From assembly GCA_027490485.1 (NCBI GenBank), contig JAIXYA010000147.1, positions 1 to 5,113 on the forward strand: DNA of 5,113 nt, written 5' to 3'. Of the stretch, positions 1-5,113 are shown one piece after another. Each line of letters opens with the position of its first letter. Positions within the stretch are counted from its first letter, which is position 1. A model generated the notes under the pieces. The model was not told where the DNA came from, did not search any database, and was given only the letters and a program-made list of their open reading frames with translations. Origin of the DNA: Comamonadaceae bacterium (GTDB lineage: Bacteria; Pseudomonadota; Gammaproteobacteria; Burkholderiales; Burkholderiaceae_C). A program made the position numbers and the translations under genes.

Positions 1-779
1 GCATGCTGTGGTCGTTGCCGATGTTCATGGTGCTGGCTTGGTGGTCTTCGCGCAGCACCCATGCCAAAGCCAACCCCTTGCATTGGCGCGATGCGCCCAT
101 CATCATCGCCTTGGGTGTGCTGGGTTATTACTTGGCCAGCTTTTTGGATTTTTTGGGTTTGCAAACCATCACCGCCAGTTTGGAGCGGCTGATTTTGTAT
201 TTAAACCCCACCTTGGTGCTGTTGCTCAGCGCCTTGATTTACAAACACCGTATCCGCCCCATACGCGCATTGGCCATGGCCATCAGCTACGCGGGGGTGT
301 TGGTGGTGTTTGGCCATGAGGTGAGTTTGGCCGGTCCTGATGTGGTGACGGGTGCTTTGTTTGTGTTGGGCAGCGCCTTGAGCTATGCCTTGTATTTGAT
401 GTTCAGCGGTGAAGTGGTGCAACGCATAGGCTCTATGCGTTTGGTGGGCTGGGCGTCGTCGGTAGCCTGTGTGTGTTGTTTGGCACAATTTGCCTTGCTG
501 CGGCCTTTGGACTCTGTCATTCCTTCAGAGGTATGGTGGCTGGGTTTGCTCAATGCCACGGTTTGCACTGTGGCACCCGTGTTGATGGTGATGTTGGCGA
601 TCGAGCGCATAGGCGCGGCGCTGACCTCGCAAACCGGTATGGTGGGTCCGCTGTCTACGCTGTCGCTTGGGGTGTGGGTGTTGGGTGAACCCCTGAATGC
701 ATGGATTGGTCTGGGTACCGTGTTGGTGCTCGGTGGTGTGTATCTGGCTTCTCGTTATGGAGATAAATCATGGACTTAG
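1..779 (+). CDS. EamA/DMT-family membrane transporter, 5' end cut off by the window
   Basis: This is an inner-membrane permease of the drug/metabolite transporter superfamily (EamA domains), probably exporting a small metabolite; the substrate cannot be inferred. The frame is open from the window edge, and 258 residues are visible from the Met codon at position 3. Hydrophobic segments lie at about residues 2-15, 31-51, 58-80, 88-104, 115-135, 147-166, 178-200, 208-227 and 233-250. That is nine of the ten helices expected, so helix 1 and the true start most likely lie upstream, since the family is usually near 300 residues. Family-typical stretches are ERLILYLNPTLVLLLSALIY (61-80), ending the first repeat, and LGEPLNAWIGLGTVLVLGGV (227-246) in the second. 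The gene overlaps the next one by 10 bp, which indicates an operon. The family call is firm; the Met at position 3 is probably internal rather than the real start. Confidence 0.9.
   Translation, partial: MLWSLPMFMVLAWWSSRSTHAKANPLHWRDAPIIIALGVLGYYLASFLDFLGLQTITASLERLILYLNPTLVLLLSALIYKHRIRPIRALAMAISYAGVLVVFGHEVSLAGPDVVTGALFVLGSALSYALYLMFSGEVVQRIGSMRLVGWASSVACVCCLAQFALLRPLDSVIPSEVWWLGLLNATVCTVAPVLMVMLAIERIGAALTSQTGMVGPLSTLSLGVWVLGEPLNAWIGLGTVLVLGGVYLASRYGDKSWT
759..762 (+). promoter_or_regulatory. Ribosome binding site of the SDR gene, inside the transporter gene
   Basis: A GGAG sits 7 nt before the ATG at 770, within the last codons of the upstream transporter gene. It fixes the start of the SDR gene and, with the 10-bp gene overlap, suggests translational coupling of the two genes. 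Confidence 0.65.
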
Positions 780-1564
780 GAATCAAAGGTAAATGGGCGT
801 TGGTGGGCGGTGCCAGCAAAGGGCTGGGCTTGGGTTGCGCCACCGCCTTGGCGCAAGCCGGTGTGAATGTGGTGATGGTGTCGCGAGGCGCTGAAGCTTT
901 GGAAGCCTCCGCTGCCAAACTGCGTTTGCTGGGCGTGACGGTACTCACCGTCGCGCAAGACATCACCACCGAAGCAGGCCGTGCGGCGATTTGGGCGGTG
1001 GCAGGTGGTCCCGGGAAAAACTACGACATCGTGGTGACCAATGCAGGCGGTCCACCCCCTGGCGACTTTCGCGAATGGGACCGCGAGGCTTGGATCAAAG
1101 CGGTGGACGCCAATATGCTGACCCCCATCGAGTTGATCAAAGCCACGGTAGACGGCATGGCTTCGCGGGGCTTTGGCCGCATCGTCAACATCACCTCCAG
1201 CGCAGTCAAAGCGCCTATCGATATTTTGGGTTTGTCCAACGGCGCTCGCAGCGGTTTGACGGGTTTTGTGGCCGGTCTTTCACGCACCACCGCTTTGGCG
1301 GGCAACAACGTCACCATCAACAACCTCTTGCCCGGGGCATTTGACACCGACCGCTTGAAAACCACCTTGGCAGGTGCGGCCAGCAAAACCGGTCAAACCA
1401 TTGAAGCCTTGGCCGAAGCCCGCAAAAAACTCGCTCCCGCCCAGCGTTTTGGCCACCCCGATGAGTTTGGCCAAACCTGCGCGTTTTTGTGCAGCCAGCA
1501 TGCGGGTTTCATCACCGGGCAAAACATTTTGATTGACGGTGGCGCATACCCTGGCTCGCATTAA
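770..1564 (+). CDS. Atypical short-chain dehydrogenase/reductase (FabG-like, altered active site)
   Basis: This is a 264-residue cytoplasmic protein with a Rossmann fold of the classical SDR type. The nucleotide-binding glycine motif is GGASKGLGLG (13-22), with Gly in place of the usual leading Thr. D64 and the NAGG motif (91-94) fit the cofactor site, N115 fits the helix-4 Asn, and S143 in the ITSS stretch fits the catalytic Ser. Aligning from memory with E. coli FabG (S138, Y151, K155), the catalytic Tyr and Lys positions are S156 and R160, in LSNGARSGLTGF. The C-terminal PAQRFGHPDEFG (223-234) and ITGQNILIDGG (248-258) are typical of the family. I recall an SDR subgroup annotated as FabG-like with an imperfect cofactor motif and an incomplete catalytic tetrad, and this protein appears to belong there. 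Its reaction is unknown and should not be taken as ketoacyl-ACP reduction. The start is supported by a GGAG 7 nt upstream. It is co-oriented with the transporter before it and the oxygenase 8 bp after it. Confidence 0.93.
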   Translation: MDLGIKGKWALVGGASKGLGLGCATALAQAGVNVVMVSRGAEALEASAAKLRLLGVTVLTVAQDITTEAGRAAIWAVAGGPGKNYDIVVTNAGGPPPGDFREWDREAWIKAVDANMLTPIELIKATVDGMASRGFGRIVNITSSAVKAPIDILGLSNGARSGLTGFVAGLSRTTALAGNNVTINNLLPGAFDTDRLKTTLAGAASKTGQTIEALAEARKKLAPAQRFGHPDEFGQTCAFLCSQHAGFITGQNILIDGGAYPGSH

Positions 1565-1572
1565 CCAAGTCC

Positions 1573-2349
1573 ATGAAAACGATCGATTGGCCCCCTCACC
1601 ACGCGGTGGCGCATTTACCCGGCTCCTTGCCCATGGGCGGTGTGGTGCCCATGACGCCTGTCCATGCATTCACCCAAGCACCCGGCCCACTGGCCTTAAG
1701 AGAAACGCTCGGCAAACCACCGCAGCGCCAAGACATCGATTTAGGCGGGTTGCTGGGTTTTGTCATCGATCCGGTGGTCACACCCCAGGAGGCCGATGCC
1801 ATTGTCCAAGCCACTGAGCGCATGGGTTACCGCGAAGAAGCCCCCGGCATCGCCACACCGCCGGGCATGCGCATGAACAAGTCGGTGCATTGGGTGGCCG
1901 ATGAAGAACTGATGGGTCCCATGTTTGATCGCATCGGTCATTTGCTGCCCCCCAGTTTGGAGGGCGAGGTGTTGGTGCCCGCCTTCAGTCGCCGTATCAA
2001 TATGTACCGCTACGACGACCAAGATGTGTTCAATCTGCACACCGACGGGGCTTGGCCAGGCTACAGCCTGAGTGACGACCGCCAGCACATGCTGCAATGG
2101 GATGACCGCATTCGCTCGGGCCTGACCATGTTGCTCTACCTGAATGGCCCCGCTGACGGTGTGCAAGGCGGCAACACCCGTTTGTTCAAACCTGATGGCA
2201 CTTGGGTGGATGTTTCACCGCGCAAAGGTTCGGCTTTGTTTTTCCGTCATGGCTTTGGCATGGACTCGGTGCGTCATATAGGTTGCCAAGTCACAGGCGG
2301 CGTGTCTAAATATGTGGCGCGTATCAATGTGATGTACCGCGTTGTTTAA
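1573..2349 (+). CDS. 2-oxoglutarate/Fe(II)-dependent oxygenase (prolyl-4-hydroxylase-like)
   Basis: This is a 258-residue soluble dioxygenase expected to couple 2-oxoglutarate decarboxylation to hydroxylation of an unknown substrate. The iron-binding facial triad is visible: H156 and D158 in NLHTDG, and H235 in DSVRHIG. The 2-oxoglutarate-binding basic residue is probably K246 (11 residues after H235), or else R250, in GGVSKYVARINVMYR. Other family features are RRINMYRYDDQDVF (140-153) leading into the HxD strand and GGNTRLF (199-205). The catalytic domain spans about 60-258; the first 50-55 residues are Pro/His-rich and match nothing I recognise. The ATG at 1573 is the first in-frame start after a stop at 1534-1536 and lies 8 bp past the SDR stop, but it has no clear Shine-Dalgarno sequence. 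ATGs at 1633 and 1651 are alternatives that would trim 20 or 26 residues. It is probably the last gene of the operon. Its stop overlaps the stop of the opposing transporter gene. Confidence 0.9.
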   Translation: MKTIDWPPHHAVAHLPGSLPMGGVVPMTPVHAFTQAPGPLALRETLGKPPQRQDIDLGGLLGFVIDPVVTPQEADAIVQATERMGYREEAPGIATPPGMRMNKSVHWVADEELMGPMFDRIGHLLPPSLEGEVLVPAFSRRINMYRYDDQDVFNLHTDGAWPGYSLSDDRQHMLQWDDRIRSGLTMLLYLNGPADGVQGGNTRLFKPDGTWVDVSPRKGSALFFRHGFGMDSVRHIGCQVTGGVSKYVARINVMYRVV

Positions 2350-3278
2350 CGCGACGACACCACGATGCCGCCCGCAATCAACACAAATGCTGCTGCGTGG
2401 TAGAGGTGGGGCGCGTCGCCCAACAGCACGGTGGACATGACCGCTGCAAACAAGGGCGTGAGGTTGGCAAAAAACCCTGCAATATTGGGCCCCACCCGCT
2501 GAATACCCAAACCCCAACTGCGGTAAGCCAGCAGGGCAGGCCCCAGTGCCACGTAAAGCAGTGCGGCGTAAAGCGGCCAGCCCCACTCTATATGCGGGTT
2601 GCTGCTGTAGTGCCATTCCAAGGCGGTTGAAAGGCCGCACCACAGCAGGCCAAACACCATTTGCGCCATTAAAAAATTCACCCAGTTGCCACGAATATCG
2701 GGCGGGTCTTTGGGCTGCGACAGCAGCCAGCTGTACAGCGCCCAACACAGTACCGCAATCAACACATACACATCGCCAATCACCAGCTCTACGCGTAACA
2801 AGGTTTGCCAGTCGCCCCGTCCCAGCACACACAGCACACCGGCCACCGACATGGCCGCCCCCAGCAACTGGCGGCGGGTGATGCGCTGCTTGAACCACAA
2901 GGCACCCATGGCCAGCATGAACACCGGCACGCTGGACGCCACCAAGGTGACATTGATAGGGGTGGAGGTGTGCAGCGCTAAATACTGAAAACTGTTGTAG
3001 CAACCCACGCCCAACAAACTGAGCACCGCGTAGCGCCGCCAATGCGGCCACAGCGAGCTGCTGGGCAACAGCAGTCGCCAGCCCCAAGGCAAAAGAATCA
3101 CAAAGGCCAGCAGCCAACGGAAGAAATTCAAGGTGATGGGCGGCACCATATCGGCCACCACCCGGCCCAAAATCGAGTTACCTGCCCACACCAAAGGCGG
3201 CAGCAGCAACAAACCGATGGTGGCTGGCGTCAAAAGCGAGGCAGGGGCGGGGGTGGGGGCGGAGGTGTTATCAGACAT
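2346..3278 (-). CDS. EamA/DMT-family membrane transporter (complete)
   Basis: This is a 310-residue inner-membrane permease of the drug/metabolite transporter superfamily, with substrate unknown and export of a metabolite likely by family. Ten hydrophobic segments fall at about residues 18-38, 47-66, 83-103, 108-129, 137-154, 165-187, 197-219, 234-254, 263-287 and 291-308, forming two EamA repeats. Characteristic stretches are WAGNSILGRVV (31-41) in helix 1, FFRWLLAF (52-59) in helix 2, and NIAGFFANLTPLFAAVMS (265-282) in helix 9. The short N-terminus before helix 1 is Ala/Pro-rich (residues 7-13) because the start of the gene contains a C-rich run. It starts from the ATG at 3278-3276; only a weak AGAG about 15 nt upstream could serve as ribosome site. 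It is not closely similar in sequence to the other EamA protein in the window, so it is not a recent duplicate. It is divergent from the quinone oxidoreductase gene and convergent with the oxygenase gene. Confidence 0.93.
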   Translation of the reverse strand: MSDNTSAPTPAPASLLTPATIGLLLLPPLVWAGNSILGRVVADMVPPITLNFFRWLLAFVILLPWGWRLLLPSSSLWPHWRRYAVLSLLGVGCYNSFQYLALHTSTPINVTLVASSVPVFMLAMGALWFKQRITRRQLLGAAMSVAGVLCVLGRGDWQTLLRVELVIGDVYVLIAVLCWALYSWLLSQPKDPPDIRGNWVNFLMAQMVFGLLWCGLSTALEWHYSSNPHIEWGWPLYAALLYVALGPALLAYRSWGLGIQRVGPNIAGFFANLTPLFAAVMSTVLLGDAPHLYHAAAFVLIAGGIVVSSR

Positions 3279-3363
3279 GCGGGTGACACTCTAACCCACA
3301 GGCCGCAAAAATCGTGGCAGGATCACGGTTTTCTTTTTCGCATTTGCAGCACTGGAGACAAGC
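3279..3363. promoter_or_regulatory. Divergent intergenic region with hairpin and T-tract
   Basis: These 85 bp must hold the upstream signals of both the - strand transporter and the + strand quinone oxidoreductase. I see no convincing -35/-10 pair on either strand. The clearest structure is a dyad at 3308-3332: CGTG (3313-3316) and CACG (3324-3327) around a 7-nt loop, extended by a G.U pair and four A-U pairs, then TTCTTTTT on the + strand. It could be a weak terminator or attenuator ahead of the + gene, or a regulator site. This is an inference from base pairing only. Confidence 0.35.
3354..3357 (+). promoter_or_regulatory. Ribosome binding site of the quinone oxidoreductase gene
   Basis: A GGAG lies 6 nt before the ATG at 3364. 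It supports that start, which also gives a protein of the family's exact usual length. Confidence 0.7.
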
Positions 3364-4347
3364 ATGAGCAAAGCCATTCATTTCAACCAACCCGGCGGCC
3401 CAGAAGAGTTGCACCTGGTTGACGTCACCGTGGGCGAGCCCGGCCCTGGTGAAATCCGTATCCGCCACAAAGCCGTAGGTTTGAACTTTATTGATGTTTA
3501 CCACCGCACCGGTTTGTACCCGCTGACATTGCCGCATGGCTTGGGCATGGAAGCCTCGGGCGTGGTGGAAGCCGTGGGCGAGGGCGTCACCCACCTCAAA
3601 GCTGGCGACCGTGCGGTCTATGCCAGCGCCCCGCCGGGCAGCTATTGCGAGGCACGTGTCATGCCCGCCAAGAATGTGTGCAAACTGCCCGACAACATCG
3701 ACTTTGACACCGGTGCCGCCATGATGCTCAAGGGCCTGACCGTGCAGTATTTGCTCAAGCGCACCTTGCCCCAAGCCGGTTTGCAAGCCGGTGACCTGAT
3801 TTTGTTTCACGCCGCAGCCGGTGGTGTGGGCTTGATTGCTTGCCAATGGGCCAAGGCACTGGGTTTGCAGCTGATTGGCACCGCAGGCAGCGATGAAAAA
3901 TGCGCCTTGGCCAAAGCCAATGGTGCCGCCCACGTCATCAACTACGCCACAGAAGATTTTGAGGCCCGTGTGAAAGACATCACCGGCGGCAAAGGCGTGA
4001 AAGTGGTCTATGACTCGGTGGGCAAAGATACCTGGGAGAAGTCGCTCAACTGTTTGTCGCCGTTTGGCTTGATGGCGAGTTTTGGCAATGCGTCTGGACC
4101 TGTTGCACCCTTTGCGCCAGGTGTGTTGGGCGGCAAAGGCTCCATTTACGTCACCCGCCAAACCCTGTTCACCCACATCGCCACCCGCGAAGTGAACCAG
4201 CAAATGGCCGACGATTTGTTCGAGGTGGTGGGCAGTGGCAAGGTGAAGATTCACATTGACCAGCGCTACCCCTTGGCCGAGGCCGCCCAAGCGCACCGCG
4301 ATTTGGAAGCCCGTAAAACCACGGGTTGCACCATCCTCACGGTCTAA
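3364..4347 (+). CDS. qorA: NADPH:quinone oxidoreductase, zinc-independent MDR family (QorA-like)
   Basis: This 327-residue cytoplasmic enzyme of the medium-chain dehydrogenase/reductase superfamily, quinone oxidoreductase branch, reduces quinones with NADPH. It is collinear with E. coli QOR as I remember it and has the same length. The N-terminal GroES-like domain (about 1-125) carries the signature NFIDVYHRTGLY (41-52), with N41, Y46 and Y52 at the substrate-pocket positions. The Rossmann domain (about 126-265) has the nucleotide-binding AAAGGVGL (150-157), followed by IACQWAKALG and the VVYDSVGKDTWEKSL stretch. Zinc-ligand motifs of alcohol dehydrogenases are absent, as expected. The C-terminus (YPLAEAAQAHRDLEARKTTG) is family-typical. 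The start is supported by a GGAG 6 nt upstream. The gene stands alone between a divergent transporter gene and a strong terminator, so it is probably monocistronic. The exact quinone or enone substrate in this organism is not determined. Confidence 0.95.
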   Translation: MSKAIHFNQPGGPEELHLVDVTVGEPGPGEIRIRHKAVGLNFIDVYHRTGLYPLTLPHGLGMEASGVVEAVGEGVTHLKAGDRAVYASAPPGSYCEARVMPAKNVCKLPDNIDFDTGAAMMLKGLTVQYLLKRTLPQAGLQAGDLILFHAAAGGVGLIACQWAKALGLQLIGTAGSDEKCALAKANGAAHVINYATEDFEARVKDITGGKGVKVVYDSVGKDTWEKSLNCLSPFGLMASFGNASGPVAPFAPGVLGGKGSIYVTRQTLFTHIATREVNQQMADDLFEVVGSGKVKIHIDQRYPLAEAAQAHRDLEARKTTGCTILTV

Positions 4348-4374
4348 TCCCTCCGCTTTAAGGATTGGCACCCG

Positions 4375-4405
4375 CCCTGCTGTTGACTCAGCAGGGTTTT
4401 TTTTT
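4375..4405 (+). terminator. Intrinsic (Rho-independent) terminator of the quinone oxidoreductase gene
   Basis: A perfect 8-bp stem is formed by CCCTGCTG (4375-4382) and CAGCAGGG (4389-4396), with a 6-nt loop. It is followed directly by nine T residues (4397-4405) and begins 28 bp after the qorA-like stop codon. It marks the end of that transcription unit and separates it from the A/T-rich region downstream. Confidence 0.93.
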
Positions 4406-4471
4406 AGCCTTGGGTCAGTCCATGGGCTAGCAGTTGGGTTGGTGGTAAAAGCGACAAATTTCAAACAAGCG

Positions 4472-4534
4472 AACTTAATTTAAATATAAATAATTAATTT
4501 AATATATTTAAATGTACTATTAGGTTAATTAAAT
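4472..4534. promoter_or_regulatory. A/T-rich island, likely promoter/regulatory region of the downstream gene
   Basis: Only 5 of these 63 bases are G or C, and 4475-4513 is 39 consecutive A/T bases, in otherwise GC-rich DNA. Hexamers close to the -10 consensus occur on the + strand (TATAAA at 4485-4490, TATATT at 4503-4508), but none has a good -35 partner at 16-18 bp. The location, 31 bp before the next start codon, fits a promoter region and possibly a target for a nucleoid-silencing protein. Function is inferred from composition and position only. Confidence 0.4.
4478..4513. repeat. Perfect 11-bp inverted repeat in the A/T island
   Basis: The left arm ATTTAAATATA (4478-4488) and right arm TATATTTAAAT (4503-4513) are exact reverse complements separated by 14 bp. 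Each arm also contains the 8-bp palindrome ATTTAAAT, so that palindrome occurs twice with centres 28 bp apart. This could be a two-site operator. In all-A/T sequence such symmetry arises by chance more easily, which lowers confidence in a function. Confidence 0.55.
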
Positions 4535-4564
4535 CGACTCTGCGCACCGAGCAGCTTGAACACC

Positions 4565-5113
4565 ATGCCTCATTATTCAAACAGTGTGATTGCAATTGAC
4601 TGGCGCCAAATGTTGCGACCCCTGGCGGCGTTATTCATCGTACTGTTAGGCATGTGCGGTGAGAACAGCCATGCACAAGACTGCGATCCGTGGTGGAATA
4701 CAAAAATCACTGGGAAGATAAATGGACCTTTTGGTCAGTTTGACATTAAAGATCCATTGCCATTACCCAATTTGGTTTTTGAGCAAGGTGCATTCACCGG
4801 GCCGAAAGTTTTGGCAACCATGAATGGCACTGTCGAATTTGTCAATTGCCGTGGATTTTCAAACACAAATGTCAAATGGGCATATCGTTATGACCAGATT
4901 CTTAGCGGAAATGCATCTTCTGCCAACTCTTTGGTAAACAGTACTACAGCCAAAGCTAAGTTATATATCGGTTGCGTTACGGTTAGATGTTCGGATATCA
5001 ATGGAAAGACCGTTCAAACAAAAGCATGGAACACCACTGGGATTGAGTACGACATCACATGGACGTTTACAGGAAATGGCGGGAAAAATGGCAGTAACTG
5101 CACGAAACTTACA
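4565..5113 (+). CDS. Putative exported protein of unknown family, 3' end cut off by the window
   Basis: The frame is open from the ATG at 4565 to the last base of the window (183 codons, no stop), with an upstream in-frame stop at 4526-4528. I do not recognise the family. A hydrophobic segment at residues 17-31 follows R14 and R18 and precedes SHA (35-37), so signal peptidase I cleavage before Q38 is likely and the protein is probably periplasmic, outer-membrane or secreted. An internal Met at residue 16 (ATG at 4610) would give a more compact 22-residue signal peptide and is a plausible alternative start. Neither start has a good ribosome site. The predicted mature part contains Cys at 40, 95, 137, 142 and 179, many Asn, Thr and Gly, and alternating hydrophobic residues suggesting beta structure. 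Compared with its neighbours it has visibly lower GC and uses codons such as TTA, ATA and AAA. That suggests accessory or horizontally acquired DNA. C31 is not in a good lipobox (LGMC), so a lipoprotein is less likely. Confidence 0.72.
   Translation, partial: MPHYSNSVIAIDWRQMLRPLAALFIVLLGMCGENSHAQDCDPWWNTKITGKINGPFGQFDIKDPLPLPNLVFEQGAFTGPKVLATMNGTVEFVNCRGFSNTNVKWAYRYDQILSGNASSANSLVNSTTAKAKLYIGCVTVRCSDINGKTVQTKAWNTTGIEYDITWTFTGNGGKNGSNCTKLT

Noticed and set aside
3..5. ATG at position 3 as the genuine start of the first transporter
   Set aside because: The visible protein lacks the first membrane helix and is about 40 residues short of the family's length, so the start is most likely upstream of the window.
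1021..1386. A - strand open frame opposite the SDR gene
   Set aside because: It is a shadow of a well-supported SDR gene in GC-rich DNA, with no motif of its own.
2215..3117. A 300-codon open frame on the - strand overlapping the second transporter in another frame
   Set aside because: The overlapping frame at 2346-3278 has ten clear membrane helices. This one reads as low-complexity His/Arg/Cys sequence and invades the oxygenase gene.
1..3278. The two EamA transporters as an inverted duplication
   Set aside because: The proteins share only family-level features. Their sequences and loops differ throughout, and no inverted-repeat DNA is apparent, so independent family members are the simpler explanation.
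3271..4464. A 397-codon open frame on the - strand opposite the quinone oxidoreductase gene
   Set aside because: It is an antisense shadow: the + strand gene encodes a full-length, well-recognised enzyme with a ribosome site and terminator. The - strand translation is His/Gln/Gly-rich, has no domain I recognise and runs through the terminator.
4619..4657. Possible lipoprotein signal (LGMC) in the exported protein
   Set aside because: Met precedes the Cys, where lipoboxes normally have Gly, Ala or Ser, and a better signal peptidase I site (SHA before Q38) follows.

Overview
The window looks like a chromosomal segment of a Gram-negative betaproteobacterium. A freshwater Comamonadaceae member (Limnohabitans/Rhodoferax-like) is my best guess. 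The guess rests on moderately high GC with strong use of TTG for leucine, on the protein families present, and on a quinone oxidoreductase that aligns well from memory with the proteobacterial QorA type. No rRNA, tRNA, CRISPR array or recognisable insertion sequence is visible.

Layout. (1) Positions 1-2349, + strand: a tight three-gene run. It holds the 3' part of an EamA/DMT-family membrane transporter, an atypical short-chain dehydrogenase/reductase (SDR) that overlaps it by 10 bp, and a 2-oxoglutarate/Fe(II)-dependent oxygenase 8 bp further on. These are very likely one operon. (2) Positions 2346-3278, - strand: a complete second EamA/DMT transporter, convergent with the oxygenase gene. 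The two stop codons overlap inside a TTAA. (3) Positions 3279-3363: a short divergent intergenic region with a hairpin followed by a T-tract. (4) Positions 3364-4347, + strand: an NADPH:quinone oxidoreductase (qorA-like), closed by a textbook intrinsic terminator at 4375-4405. (5) Positions 4406-5113: composition changes sharply. An A/T island (39 consecutive A/T bases at 4475-4513, with an 11-bp perfect inverted repeat) precedes an open frame from 4565 to the window end. That frame encodes the N-terminal part of an apparently exported, cysteine-containing protein that I do not recognise. It has lower GC and different codon use from the rest, so it may be accessory DNA.

How the genes may work together. 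The transporter, SDR and oxygenase are plausibly co-expressed and could handle one small metabolite (export plus redox modification), but the substrate cannot be read from sequence. The SDR has Ser and Arg where the catalytic Tyr and Lys normally sit, the clearest biochemical oddity here. The least explained part is the A/T island with the unknown secreted protein. I found no evidence strong enough to call a new multi-gene system.
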